Assembly: GCA_017407835.1 (NCBI GenBank)
Contig: JAFQVV010000026.1
Span: 62,001 to 126,000 of the forward strand
DNA from: Clostridia bacterium
Lineage (GTDB): Bacteria > Bacillota > Clostridia > Oscillospirales > CAG-272
Direction of reading: 5' to 3'
DNA: 64,000 bases
Part shown: positions 7,937-17,923 of the stretch, in pieces
How positions within the stretch are numbered: position 1 is the stretch's first letter
How the letters are laid out: every line of letters begins with the position of its first letter
The notes under the pieces: generated by a model
Told to the model about the DNA's origin: nothing
The model's input: only the letters and a program-made list of their open reading frames with translations
Databases searched by the model: none
Translations under genes and position numbers: made by a program

Positions 7937-10900
7937 ATGAGAACCAACTGGATGAGAACGATTAGTTTCATGCTTTCCTTGTGCATGATTATGTCGTTTC
8001 TGCCTATGGGTATATGGGCAGAGGGGGGGACTTCTTCCTCAAGTGCCATTATCCCCGCAGAAGAAACGGCGGTCATTACATTTATATTCAATGTAGACAG
8101 CACTGAATACGGAAGACAAAATATCAAGAGCGGGGAATCACTGATCGAGCCGGAAGCACCCTATAAGGCTTCGATGAAGTTCCTCGGCTGGTATACCGAA
8201 GAGGATACCCAATTCACTTCTTTCAATCAGCCTATGCTGATCAATACCGATGCAGAGATCACCCTGACTGCAAAGTTTGAGGAAGTATACCATGTTTACT
8301 TCCTCAATGCAGAGAACGGCTCGATTCTGGTGACTAAGGAAGCGAAAGACGGCGAAACAGTTTCGGTATCGGACGTCTCGCTTCACCTCTATGCAGACAC
8401 CGCGCTGACCGGATGGAAGGATGAGGCCGGCAAGACTGTTGGGGACAGCGTGACCGTCAACGGTGCCAATATCACACTCACACCGATTATTTCGGATGGC
8501 CATTGGATTACCTATGAGTCGGGCAGCGGCTCCTCGTATATCTGGCCTACTTTTGTTCCGCCCGGGACAGCAACGCATACCCCCGTTGAACCCGTCCGTC
8601 CGGGATATGTTTTCTCGCACTGGTCGCTGAGTGAAAACGGAAGTGCCTATACGTTCGGTTCTGTACTGACCGAAAGCATTACACTCTACGCTGTCTGGAC
8701 ACCCAGTACAAATACCAATTATCTCGTTATCCACTGGTGGGAGAATGCAGATAATACCGAGTATTCTTATCATGAGAGTGAAGTACTCAGCGGTACTACC
8801 GATACCATGAGTGCAGCGAGAGCAAAGAGCTACGGTGGCTTTACCGCACAAACCATTACCCAGCAGACCATTGAAGCCGATGGTTCGACGATTGTAAACG
8901 TTTACTACAACCGCAATATATATACCATCAAATTCCAAGAGTATGTGCGTTCGGGATTCCTCGGCGGCAGATGGCAGGATATTGATGGATTGACCATCAC
9001 CGCTAAGTATGGTGCACATATTGCCGGATTGTGGCCCTCTTCCACTTCATCCATGTGGCAAACGAGCTCCAGCAGCTGGGACACAAAGTATCAAAGCGGA
9101 ATCGATACCATGCCGCTTGGCGGAGCGACCTTCTATAAGCCAAGTGATGACGGCGGCAGCTATACGATGGAGCTCCGTTATTACACCGAGGTTCTCGATG
9201 GTACGGCAGGTGCTCATACATACAACGGCGGAAACTACAGCCTTGATCATAAAGATGTTTTTGGCAGCGATGACAATAGATGGTACACCACCGAAGAAGA
9301 CCACTATCCGATCATTGGTTTCACCTACACCAATAATCTGCCCGACCGTTCTTCCTTTACGCGTGAAGGCGACAGCAATCTCTATTATGTAGAATTCTTC
9401 TATACCAGAAATGATTACAACATCGTCTTCATCAACGGCGGCAGCACCGAGTCTACCGTTACCAAGCAGTACGGTGCAAGTTTGGATGATGTATCGCACA
9501 CGCCTGCACGCCCGGACAATGTACCGGTCGGCTATACCTTTGCCGGTTGGTATGACAATGAAGATCTGATCGGTAATCCCGTTTCTTTTGCAGGTCAGAC
9601 CATGCCCGCGGCAAATATAGTTGTTTATGCAAAATGGGTTGAGCCCGACATTACCGCAACCTTCTATTCCGGACGTATCGGGGCGGAAAACAATACCATT
9701 CTGCAGTCGCTGAATGTTGATTACGGTACCACGATTCCGCGCGATCAGATTCCGGTCTATCCGCTCGGCGGCACCTATAACTGGATCGGCTGGGTGACGG
9801 CTGACGGTGCAAACTTTAACTTTGATACCAAACTGTATGAGAGCGTAGAGCTCTATCCCTATTATGTCAGCCAGAACTACTTCACCGTGGAGTATGATGC
9901 CAACGGCGGTACAGGTACTGTACCGGTGGACGGCAATACCTACCTGGATTACAGTGAAGCTACCGTTCTTCCCGCTGAGGGGCTGAGCAAGAGTGGATAT
10001 GTATTCCTTGGCTGGAATACCGCAGCTGACGGCAGCGGCACGACCTATCAGCCCAATGACCTGATGCAGATCAAGTCGGTCAATGTCAAGCTTTGGGCGA
10101 AGTGGGGCGACGAACCTGCAGCTGGAACATCACTGACCTACGATGCAAACAACGGGTCGGGGGAGACGTATGTGCTCAGCAATCTCCTCAACAATACCAA
10201 GCATACCGTGCTTACGCTTGCCGCAACAGGCTTTAGCAACACCAATTATGAATTCTTGGGTTGGAGTGAGAGCGCATCGGCAAAAACGCCCGACTACCTG
10301 CCCGGTGATGCAGTCGTCCTCGCCAACAGCGGCACCAACATTCTGTATGCTGTCTGGGAGATCAAATTCACCTCCTATACGGTAAACTATTACCTCAACA
10401 ACACCACCGATGTACTTACCGCATCGAAGACCGTTGAAAATGCAGTCATCGGTTCAACGGTGACGACCGAAACACCCGTCGCAATCAATGGTTATACCCC
10501 CGTGGCTGGGCAGAGTGCAAATCTCGTTCTGGATGCTGATGCATCAAAGAATGTGATTAACTTCTATTATCACAAGAATGTCACCCTGACCGCCAACAGC
10601 AGCACCGTAAAATATGACGGCACGCAGAAGAGCGTCAGCGGCTATACCTCCAATGATGCGGGCGCCGTCTTTGCAGGCATTACCGTGGGGGCTGCCGGTA
10701 CCGATGCTGCAACCTATCCTGCGAAGTTTGCCTCCGGTGTTGTCGGGACGGTGGACGCGACAGGGAAGTATATTGTGGCAGAAGCGATTGACGGGGCACT
10801 CACCGTTCAGCCGCGTTCTCTCACCTTGACCTCCGCGTCCGACCAAAAAGGCTATGATGGCACACCACTGAAGAACGACGCTGTCTCTGTTTCGGGCGAC

Positions 10901-13900
10901 GGCTTTGTCGCAGGTGAGGGCGCTGCGTATACGGTAACCGGTTCGCAGACCTATGTTGGTACAAGCGACAATACCTTCACCTATACACTCAACGCAAACA
11001 CCAAAGCGCAGAACTATATGATCACAACTGAGTATGGCACACTCGCTGTTACCAATCTCCATGAGAGTGCCAAGTTTGAGATCACCGTTGAAGCAAACTC
11101 CGGGGAATATCTCTATGACGGCACCGAAAAAACAGTCAGCGGTCTTGTGACAACGACCTTTACCATAAACGGTGTGACCTATACCGTTGAGGGCTTGACT
11201 GCCTCTGCAGCAGGCACCAATGCAGGGAAATATTTCTCTGTGGTAAAGGGTACTCCTGTTGTCCGCGATGCCGCAGGTGTGGATGTAACCGCTCAGTTCG
11301 TCGTTGGGACCGTTGATGGTATCCTGACCGTCAACAAGCGTGCCATTACCTTCACCTCGGCAAGTGATCAGAAGGAATATGACGGCACGCCCCTGACCAA
11401 TGACACCGTAACGATCGGCGGGGACGGTTTTGCACCGAACGAAGAAAATCTTGTTGTCTTCAACGTATCCGGATCCCAGACGCTGGTCGGTTTCAGCCCC
11501 AATACCTTTGATTATCAACTCAAAAACAGAGCACTTTCCGAAAACTACACTATCACCAAGATTGAAGGTGAGCTGCGTGTCCTCACCAGAGACGCAAAAT
11601 ATGAAGTTACCGTTTACGCCAACGATGGGGAATTCCTCTACGATGGCCAAGAGCACGTTGTCAGCGGCTTCAAATCCCTTGAGGTTGAAGCAGGCGGCAA
11701 ACTCTACACTGTCTCCGGTCTGACTGCCGTGGGCAGGGCGACCAATGCAGGTACCTACTTTGTCACAGTTTCGGGTACGCCTGTTGTCACCGATGCGGAT
11801 GGCAACGATGTCAGCGGCGAGTTCGATGTTGATGCATTCCCCGGCAGACTGATCATTACCAAACGAGCCGTCACCCTAACCTCTGCGACTGCCGAGAAGG
11901 TTTATGACGGACAGCCGCTCTACGACCACACCGTGACTGTCAGCGGAAAGGATGGCTTTGTCGCAGGTGAGGGTGTCAACACTCACGTTACCGGTTCGCA
12001 AACCCTCGTTGGAACCGTACCGAACACCTTTACCTATACCGCCAAGGCAGGCACTAATCTCGATAACTATGAGATTGACAAAATTCAGGGTCAGCTGACA
12101 GTACATAACCGCTCCACGCTCTATGCCATCGAAGTTGAGGCAAACTCGGGTGAATTTACCTACGATGGTACCGAAAAGACGATCAGCGGCTTCAAGACTC
12201 TGACCTTCACGGTCGGCGGCAAAACCTATACTGTCTCTGGACTGACCGCATCCGGTAAGGGCACAGATGCAGGGCATTACTCGGTCACCGTATCGGGTAC
12301 ACCTGTTGTCCGTGACGATGCACAGAACGATGTCTCCGCACAGTTTGCTGTATCGGTCAAGCACGGTGAGATTTCGATTGCCAAGAGAACCGTTGTTCTG
12401 ACCTCGGCAACTGCCAGCAAGGAATATGACGGCAAGCCGCTGCAGAACGACAAGATCACGGTAACCGGAGACGGATTTGCCGATGGAGAGGGCGCTGCCT
12501 ACACCGCAACCGGTATCCAGACGCTTCCCGGCTCCAGCGAAAACCGCTTTACCTTCGCGCTCAATGCCAATACGGAGCGTGATAACTACAGCATTACCCT
12601 CAATTACGGTACTCTCACAGTAACCGACCGCGCCGCAAAGTATGAGATTACACTGCACGTCAACTCGGGCGAGTATCTCTACGATGGCAAAGAAAAAACG
12701 GTCAGCGGTTTCCGTAATACCGAGTTTGAAATTGGCGGACTTGATTTTACCGTCAGCGGTGTTACGGCATCCGTATCGGCAACCAACGCAGGTACCTATC
12801 CCGTTAAGATCACCGGTACGCCCGTTGTTCTGGATGCCTCAGGCAACGATGTAACAAGCCAGTTTATCGTGCACATCGACCACGGCATGCTGCAGATCAA
12901 CAAACGCAGCCTGACTCTTGTTTCGGCGAAAGACAGCAAGTTCTACGATGGTACACCGCTGACAAACAGCACGATCTCCATCATCGGTGCAGGCTTCGCT
13001 GACAGTGAAGGTGCATCGTATAATGTGACCGGCTCCCAGCTTCTTCCCGGTGAGAGCGATAACACCTTCACGTATACGCTCAATGTGGGGACTAATCCCG
13101 ACAACTATATTATCACCACCGCGTTTAGTAAGCTGATTGTTTTCTCCGCACAGGCGAAGTATGAGATTCTTGTAATTGCCAACAGCGGTGAATTCAAGTA
13201 TGACGGCACCGAAAAGACGGTGTCCGGCTTCACCACCCTCGATTTTACGATCAATGGTGTCAAGTATACGGTTGAGGGTATTCGTGCCGAAGCGAAGGGG
13301 ACCGACGCAGGTTATTATCCTGTCACCGTGATCGGCGATGCCATTGTCAAGGATGCGCACGGCAACAATGTCACCGATCAGTTTGCAGTGGATTACAGAC
13401 AGGGCACAATGCAGATCACACGTCGTGATGTTACGCTGACCTCGGGCAATGCCGAAAAGGTTTACGATGGTCTGCCCTTGATGGAGGATACCGTAACGGT
13501 TGGCGGTGACGGATTTGCTGTAGGTGAGGGTGCAGTGTATGATGTCACCGGCGAGAGAACGCTCCCCGGTACAAGTACCAACCACTTCAGCTATACCCTC
13601 AACGCAGGGACTAAAGCAGAAAACTACAATATCACACAGCTTTACGGGAACCTGACGGTGAACAACCGCGGTGCTAAGTATGAGATTACCGTAAAGGCAA
13701 AATCGGACGAAGTTGTCTATGACGGTAACGTACACGCTATCACCGCGCTTGAACAGACGGTATTTACCATTGATGGAAATGTTTATACTGTCTCCGGTCT
13801 GAATGTTGAAGGAATTGGTACAGACGCGGGCGAATACACCGTTCGCGTATGGGGTACTCCCGTTGTCTCTGACAGCGCAGGAAACAATGTGACCGCTCAG

Positions 13901-16900
13901 TTTACGGTGCATACCGATAACGGCAAGCTGATCATCAACAAGCGCAGTGTTACCATTGCGTCGGCCAACGCGCAGAAGCAATATGACGGCAAGGCGTTGA
14001 CCAACCATACTGTTTCTGTCACCGAAGGTTCGTTTGTAGGAACCGAGGGACTGATTTATACCGTTACCGGAACCCAGACGCTGATCGGTACCAGCCCCAA
14101 CACCTTCAGCTACGCCGCAAAGGCAAACACTAAACTCGGCAACTATGTCATTACGGTAAAATACGGTGAACTCTCCGTGCTTGATCGCACGCAGAAGTAC
14201 GAGATTACGCTTGAGGCAAATTCCGGTGAATTCGCCTATGACGGCAAGGAAAAGACTGTCTCCGGCTTCAAGACCTTGACCTTCACCATTGATGGGAATA
14301 CCTATACCGCAGAGGGGGCTTCCGCATCGGTTACTGCAGCTGCTGCAGGTACATATCCCGTCGAGATCAAGAACCTCGATCAGCTGGTGATCAAGGATGC
14401 TTCGGGCAATGATGTGACAAGCCAGTTCGTCGTTGTAACGGTGGACGGCTCGCTGAAGATCAATCCTCGCCGTGTCGTGCTTACCTCTGTCAGCCTGGAA
14501 AAGGAATATGACGGCAAGCCGCTGACCAACGGTAGCAATGCCATTGTGGTCTCCGAGGGCGGTTTTGCTGACGGAGAGGGTGTTGACATTACCTTTACCG
14601 GCGCCCAGACCAATGTCGGTACCAGTGCCAATGCCTTCACCTATACCATGAAGCAGGGAACAGACGCCCAGAACTACGAAATTCGCGTTGTCGAAGGCCA
14701 GCTCAAGGTTGTGAGCCGCGCCGATTCGACCAAGTATGAAATTACGCTGGTTGCAAATTCCGCAGACTATCTTTACACCGGCAAGGTAGAGTATGTCAGC
14801 GGCTTCAAGACTCTGGAATTCACCTTTGACGGCGTTACCTATTCAGTCAGCGGTGTCAAGGCATTTGCAGAAGGCACCGACGCAGGTAAATATACCGTTA
14901 ACATTACAGGTGATCCCGTTGTTACCGCGCCCGATGGCTCTGTTGTGACTGATCAGTTCAAGATCGACTATATCCGCGGTACCATGAATATTGCACACCG
15001 TGAGATTTATCTTGTATCTGCCGACCTGACCAAGGAATTTGACGGCACACCGCTGACCAATGGCAGCACACCGTTGGTCAATGTGAACCGCGGGGACGGT
15101 TTTGTCAACGGCGAAGGTGTTAAGGTTACCTTTACCGGTTCTCAGACCCTGCCCGGTACTGTTGCCAACAGCTTCACCTATACCTTCAACGAGGGCACCA
15201 AGGCCATCAACTACCATATCCACATTGAGGAAGGTCAGTTGACTGTTACTAACCGCAACGTGGCATATAAGATTTACCTGACTGCCAACAGCGGCGAATT
15301 CAAGTATGACGGCACCGAAAAAACGGTCACCGGTTTCCATACGCTGGTCGTTGGTTTGGATAAGAATAACAACAATCTGCCCGAAACAGACGAGCCGCAG
15401 GCGAAATTCGAGCTTTCCTCCTCGGATAAGATCAGCTTCACCTGGAACGGCGAGACATATGAGCTCACCGGTTTGACGGCGATGGGCCGCGGAACCAATG
15501 CTGACGAATATGCTGTCAGTGCATCGGGTACTGCGCAGATCAAAAACGCTGCAGGTGACGATGTCTCCGACCAGTTCGCAGTCATTGTCAAAGAAGGTAC
15601 GCTGGTAATCGGCAAGCGTTCGGTGATCATGACTTCTCCCACCGCAGCCAAGCAGTTTGACGGCAATCCCCTTACCGCACACGGCATTACCGTGACAGGT
15701 GACGGATTTGTCGAAGGTGAAGGCGCTTCCTACAACGAAATCGGTTCGCAGACCTATATTGGCGAGAGCCCCAACACCTTCTATTATACCCTCAATCAGG
15801 GCACGATGGCAGAAAACTATGCGATCACGACCGAATTCGGTAAACTCACCGTAACCGATCGTACCGATAAGTATGACATCACGCTCCAAGCAAACTCCGG
15901 TTCCTTCAAATATGATGGTACCGAAAAATCGGTTGAAGGCTTCAAGACTCTGACATTTGTCTTTGACGGTGTTACCTATACCGTAGATGGTGTGACTGCC
16001 TCCGCATCTGCGACCGATGCCGGTGAATATGCCGTCTCGGTTAAGGGAACTCCCGTTGTTCGTGACGAGAACGGAAAAGACCTTACCGCGTTGTTCAACG
16101 TGACAACGAACGATGGCAAGCTGACCATCACGAAGAGAAGCGTTTACCTCACGTCCGCATCTGCCGAAAAGGATTATGACGGCGCCCCCCTGACCAATCC
16201 TGCCGTTTCCGTGACGGGTGACGGTTTTGCCGCAGGCGAAGGTGCAGATTATACCGTAACCGGTTCGCAGACCGAGGTCGGCACATCGCCCAACACTTTC
16301 ACCTATACACTGTACAGCAATACCAAGGCAGACAACTACGAGATCATCTCGCAGTTCGGCCGGCTTCAGGTCTTCCTCTCAACCGGCAGTGCCATGCTGC
16401 ACAAGGTTGATTCCCGGGATTTTGATACCCCGCTGGCAGAGGCTGAATTTGAACTGTATGTTATGGGGTCTGACGGGGATGAGCTGATCGGCAGCTATGT
16501 TACCGATGCCGAAGGAAATATTTCGGTCACAGATTTGACGCCGGGTATGTATTATTGGGTAGAGATTACTGCCCCCGAGGGATATATGCTCGATACACAG
16601 AAGTATTATCTGACTGTCACCGTCGGCTCTGCTTCCGATGTAACTGTGACCAATGTAAGAACCCCCGTTCCCGATGTCTTTGGCTTCGATCACTTCGCAT
16701 ATATCATCGGCTATCCCGACGGTACTGTACGTCCCGAAGCCCCCATTACCCGTGCCGAGGTCGCAACCATCTTCTTCCGTCTGCTGGATGATAATGTTCG
16801 CAATGTGTATATGACCAAGGAGAACTCCTTTAATGATGTAAATAAGGATGCATGGTTCAATACGGCAATTTCGACAATGGCTGCAATGGGTATCTTACGC

Positions 16901-17347
16901 GGCGATCCTGACGGCTCTTTCCGTCCCGATGATTCCATTACCCGTGCAGAGTTTGCGGCAATCGCGGCACGCTTTGAAGAAAACGGCGATTCTACGCCCG
17001 CTAACTTTACTGATCTGTACAATCATTGGAGCGCAGAAGAGGTTAGCATTGCTGCCAATAATGGCTGGATTTTAGGCTATGAAGATAATACCTTCCGTCC
17101 CGATCAAAACATCACACGTGCGGAAGCCATGACGGTGATCAACCGTGTTCTGCAGAGAATCGTGAAAGATCCCGATCATCTTCTCGCAGGGATGGTGACC
17201 TGGAGCGACAATCTTGACACCAACAAGTGGTACTATCTCGCGGTTCAGGAAGCCACTAACAGCCACTATTATTCCCGCCAAGACAATGGGTATGAGATCT
17301 GGATTGATCTTCGTCCCATCAGAGATTGGAAAGAACTTGAAAAATAA
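7937..17347 (+). CDS. Giant cell-surface protein: InlB-type and MBG/YDG-type repeats, Cna-B domain, three SLH domains
   Basis: A secreted protein of about 3,136 residues. The ATG at 7937 has a GGAGG box; the earlier in-frame ATG at 7892 does not. Residues 1-28 form a signal peptide ending GIWA. Residues about 45-875 are some nine Listeria-Bacteroides (InlB B-type) or MucBP-like repeats with the FLGW / YAVW signature. Residues about 880-2815 are 11 tandem pairs of Ig-like modules (see the repeat entry). Residues about 2817-2909 form a Cna-B/SpaA-like domain (FDTPLAEAEFELY, ITAPEGYML). Residues about 2913-3076 are three SLH domains (GYPDGTVRPEAPITRAEVAT, RGDPDGSFRPDDSITRAEF, GYEDNTFRPDQNITRAEAM), which bind secondary cell-wall polymers. 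There is no LPXTG motif. It is likely an adhesin or S-layer-associated stalk; the ligand is unknown. Confidence 0.92.
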   Translation: MRTNWMRTISFMLSLCMIMSFLPMGIWAEGGTSSSSAIIPAEETAVITFIFNVDSTEYGRQNIKSGESLIEPEAPYKASMKFLGWYTEEDTQFTSFNQPMLINTDAEITLTAKFEEVYHVYFLNAENGSILVTKEAKDGETVSVSDVSLHLYADTALTGWKDEAGKTVGDSVTVNGANITLTPIISDGHWITYESGSGSSYIWPTFVPPGTATHTPVEPVRPGYVFSHWSLSENGSAYTFGSVLTESITLYAVWTPSTNTNYLVIHWWENADNTEYSYHESEVLSGTTDTMSAARAKSYGGFTAQTITQQTIEADGSTIVNVYYNRNIYTIKFQEYVRSGFLGGRWQDIDGLTITAKYGAHIAGLWPSSTSSMWQTSSSSWDTKYQSGIDTMPLGGATFYKPSDDGGSYTMELRYYTEVLDGTAGAHTYNGGNYSLDHKDVFGSDDNRWYTTEEDHYPIIGFTYTNNLPDRSSFTREGDSNLYYVEFFYTRNDYNIVFINGGSTESTVTKQYGASLDDVSHTPARPDNVPVGYTFAGWYDNEDLIGNPVSFAGQTMPAANIVVYAKWVEPDITATFYSGRIGAENNTILQSLNVDYGTTIPRDQIPVYPLGGTYNWIGWVTADGANFNFDTKLYESVELYPYYVSQNYFTVEYDANGGTGTVPVDGNTYLDYSEATVLPAEGLSKSGYVFLGWNTAADGSGTTYQPNDLMQIKSVNVKLWAKWGDEPAAGTSLTYDANNGSGETYVLSNLLNNTKHTVLTLAATGFSNTNYEFLGWSESASAKTPDYLPGDAVVLANSGTNILYAVWEIKFTSYTVNYYLNNTTDVLTASKTVENAVIGSTVTTETPVAINGYTPVAGQSANLVLDADASKNVINFYYHKNVTLTANSSTVKYDGTQKSVSGYTSNDAGAVFAGITVGAAGTDAATYPAKFASGVVGTVDATGKYIVAEAIDGALTVQPRSLTLTSASDQKGYDGTPLKNDAVSVSGDGFVAGEGAAYTVTGSQTYVGTSDNTFTYTLNANTKAQNYMITTEYGTLAVTNLHESAKFEITVEANSGEYLYDGTEKTVSGLVTTTFTINGVTYTVEGLTASAAGTNAGKYFSVVKGTPVVRDAAGVDVTAQFVVGTVDGILTVNKRAITFTSASDQKEYDGTPLTNDTVTIGGDGFAPNEENLVVFNVSGSQTLVGFSPNTFDYQLKNRALSENYTITKIEGELRVLTRDAKYEVTVYANDGEFLYDGQEHVVSGFKSLEVEAGGKLYTVSGLTAVGRATNAGTYFVTVSGTPVVTDADGNDVSGEFDVDAFPGRLIITKRAVTLTSATAEKVYDGQPLYDHTVTVSGKDGFVAGEGVNTHVTGSQTLVGTVPNTFTYTAKAGTNLDNYEIDKIQGQLTVHNRSTLYAIEVEANSGEFTYDGTEKTISGFKTLTFTVGGKTYTVSGLTASGKGTDAGHYSVTVSGTPVVRDDAQNDVSAQFAVSVKHGEISIAKRTVVLTSATASKEYDGKPLQNDKITVTGDGFADGEGAAYTATGIQTLPGSSENRFTFALNANTERDNYSITLNYGTLTVTDRAAKYEITLHVNSGEYLYDGKEKTVSGFRNTEFEIGGLDFTVSGVTASVSATNAGTYPVKITGTPVVLDASGNDVTSQFIVHIDHGMLQINKRSLTLVSAKDSKFYDGTPLTNSTISIIGAGFADSEGASYNVTGSQLLPGESDNTFTYTLNVGTNPDNYIITTAFSKLIVFSAQAKYEILVIANSGEFKYDGTEKTVSGFTTLDFTINGVKYTVEGIRAEAKGTDAGYYPVTVIGDAIVKDAHGNNVTDQFAVDYRQGTMQITRRDVTLTSGNAEKVYDGLPLMEDTVTVGGDGFAVGEGAVYDVTGERTLPGTSTNHFSYTLNAGTKAENYNITQLYGNLTVNNRGAKYEITVKAKSDEVVYDGNVHAITALEQTVFTIDGNVYTVSGLNVEGIGTDAGEYTVRVWGTPVVSDSAGNNVTAQFTVHTDNGKLIINKRSVTIASANAQKQYDGKALTNHTVSVTEGSFVGTEGLIYTVTGTQTLIGTSPNTFSYAAKANTKLGNYVITVKYGELSVLDRTQKYEITLEANSGEFAYDGKEKTVSGFKTLTFTIDGNTYTAEGASASVTAAAAGTYPVEIKNLDQLVIKDASGNDVTSQFVVVTVDGSLKINPRRVVLTSVSLEKEYDGKPLTNGSNAIVVSEGGFADGEGVDITFTGAQTNVGTSANAFTYTMKQGTDAQNYEIRVVEGQLKVVSRADSTKYEITLVANSADYLYTGKVEYVSGFKTLEFTFDGVTYSVSGVKAFAEGTDAGKYTVNITGDPVVTAPDGSVVTDQFKIDYIRGTMNIAHREIYLVSADLTKEFDGTPLTNGSTPLVNVNRGDGFVNGEGVKVTFTGSQTLPGTVANSFTYTFNEGTKAINYHIHIEEGQLTVTNRNVAYKIYLTANSGEFKYDGTEKTVTGFHTLVVGLDKNNNNLPETDEPQAKFELSSSDKISFTWNGETYELTGLTAMGRGTNADEYAVSASGTAQIKNAAGDDVSDQFAVIVKEGTLVIGKRSVIMTSPTAAKQFDGNPLTAHGITVTGDGFVEGEGASYNEIGSQTYIGESPNTFYYTLNQGTMAENYAITTEFGKLTVTDRTDKYDITLQANSGSFKYDGTEKSVEGFKTLTFVFDGVTYTVDGVTASASATDAGEYAVSVKGTPVVRDENGKDLTALFNVTTNDGKLTITKRSVYLTSASAEKDYDGAPLTNPAVSVTGDGFAAGEGADYTVTGSQTEVGTSPNTFTYTLYSNTKADNYEIISQFGRLQVFLSTGSAMLHKVDSRDFDTPLAEAEFELYVMGSDGDELIGSYVTDAEGNISVTDLTPGMYYWVEITAPEGYMLDTQKYYLTVTVGSASDVTVTNVRTPVPDVFGFDHFAYIIGYPDGTVRPEAPITRAEVATIFFRLLDDNVRNVYMTKENSFNDVNKDAWFNTAISTMAAMGILRGDPDGSFRPDDSITRAEFAAIAARFEENGDSTPANFTDLYNHWSAEEVSIAANNGWILGYEDNTFRPDQNITRAEAMTVINRVLQRIVKDPDHLLAGMVTWSDNLDTNKWYYLAVQEATNSHYYSRQDNGYEIWIDLRPIRDWKELEK
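10574..16380 (+). repeat. Eleven tandem repeat pairs (about 176 aa each) in the giant surface protein
   Basis: Each unit pairs module A (KYEITVEANSGEYLYDGTEK-like, ending in DGxLTINK) with module B (RxVTLTSAxAEKxYDGTPLT-like, with GDGFAxGEG, TGSQT and NTFTYTL). Units begin near 10574, 11070, 11596, 12119, 12637, 13153, 13673, 14191, 14729, 15262 and 15867. They match the style of bacterial Ig-like YDG/MBG repeats. Unit 10 is longer because of a hydrophilic insertion (LDKNNNNLPETDEPQ). The copies have diverged at the DNA level, so the array is not freshly duplicated. Confidence 0.9.
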
Positions 17348-17358
17348 GTTCTGAATCG

Positions 17359-17405
17359 AATGCCTCTCGAGTACGATTCGCTATCGTACCTCGAGAGGCA
17401 TTTTT
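17359..17405 (+). terminator. Intrinsic terminator of the giant surface protein gene
   Basis: AATGCCTCTCGAGTACGA (17359-17376) pairs with 17384-17402 with one bulged C. TTTTT follows at 17401-17405. Confidence 0.85.
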
Positions 17406-17869
17406 GTCTGTGCAATGAATTGCGTTGAAGAGCATCTGCCAAATCTTTCTCATGCACAGCAGGCTCTGTGCGGGAATACTTGCGTCCTGAGGGGGGAATG
17501 TATGATATAGCATCGATTAAAATCTGTCGATGGACGCTGAGCGAAAAGAGGGAGATGGGAAAAATGCCGGAAGTTGAGATTGTTCCAAATGCTGCTGCAA
17601 TGCAGCTGCCCCGGATGCAAATTGAGCAAGCACGTTTTGCCATACTTTACGAACAGGCGTTTCTTTGTGGTGAAAATATATGTACAACCGAGTACGCATT
17701 GAACACGACAACATGGGATTGAGATAAGGTCTGAGGAAGGTTGCGTGGGAAGAGAGGGGAGTTCACGTCTTTCTTGCCGATCTTCAGGAAAATCTTTGTA
17801 TATGTACTGTTCGCATGAGCAAATCAATTGAAAACCTGTTTGATTTTTTCTGAAATTTTCAAAAATCAC
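17406..17869. other. Stretch without a confident gene
   Basis: Open frames exist on both strands. The best is 17498-17722 on the plus strand, 74 codons with a G-rich box before its ATG, but it shows no recognisable domain and an overlapping minus-strand frame is equally open. I see no RNA structure or repeat here. It separates the surface-protein terminator from the ilvA/leu promoter. Confidence 0.4.
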
Positions 17870-17898
17870 TTGACATTGTCAGTTTAATATGATAAAAT
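17870..17898 (+). promoter_or_regulatory. Promoter of the ilvA-leu operon
   Basis: TTGACA (17870-17875) and TAAAAT (17893-17898) are 17 bp apart, just ahead of the T-box leader. Confidence 0.8.
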
Positions 17899-17923
17899 CT
17901 TAAGTAAATTAAATATTGGAAAA

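Noticed and set aside
12839-14008. Long minus-strand frames opposite the giant surface protein (also 10544-11656 and 14843-15889)
   Set aside because: They repeat with the same period as the sense-strand modules, so they are shadows of the repeat array.
17450-17869. A 139-codon minus-strand frame after the surface protein terminator
   Set aside because: It runs across both the sense-strand small frame and AT-rich DNA, has no RBS and no recognisable domain.
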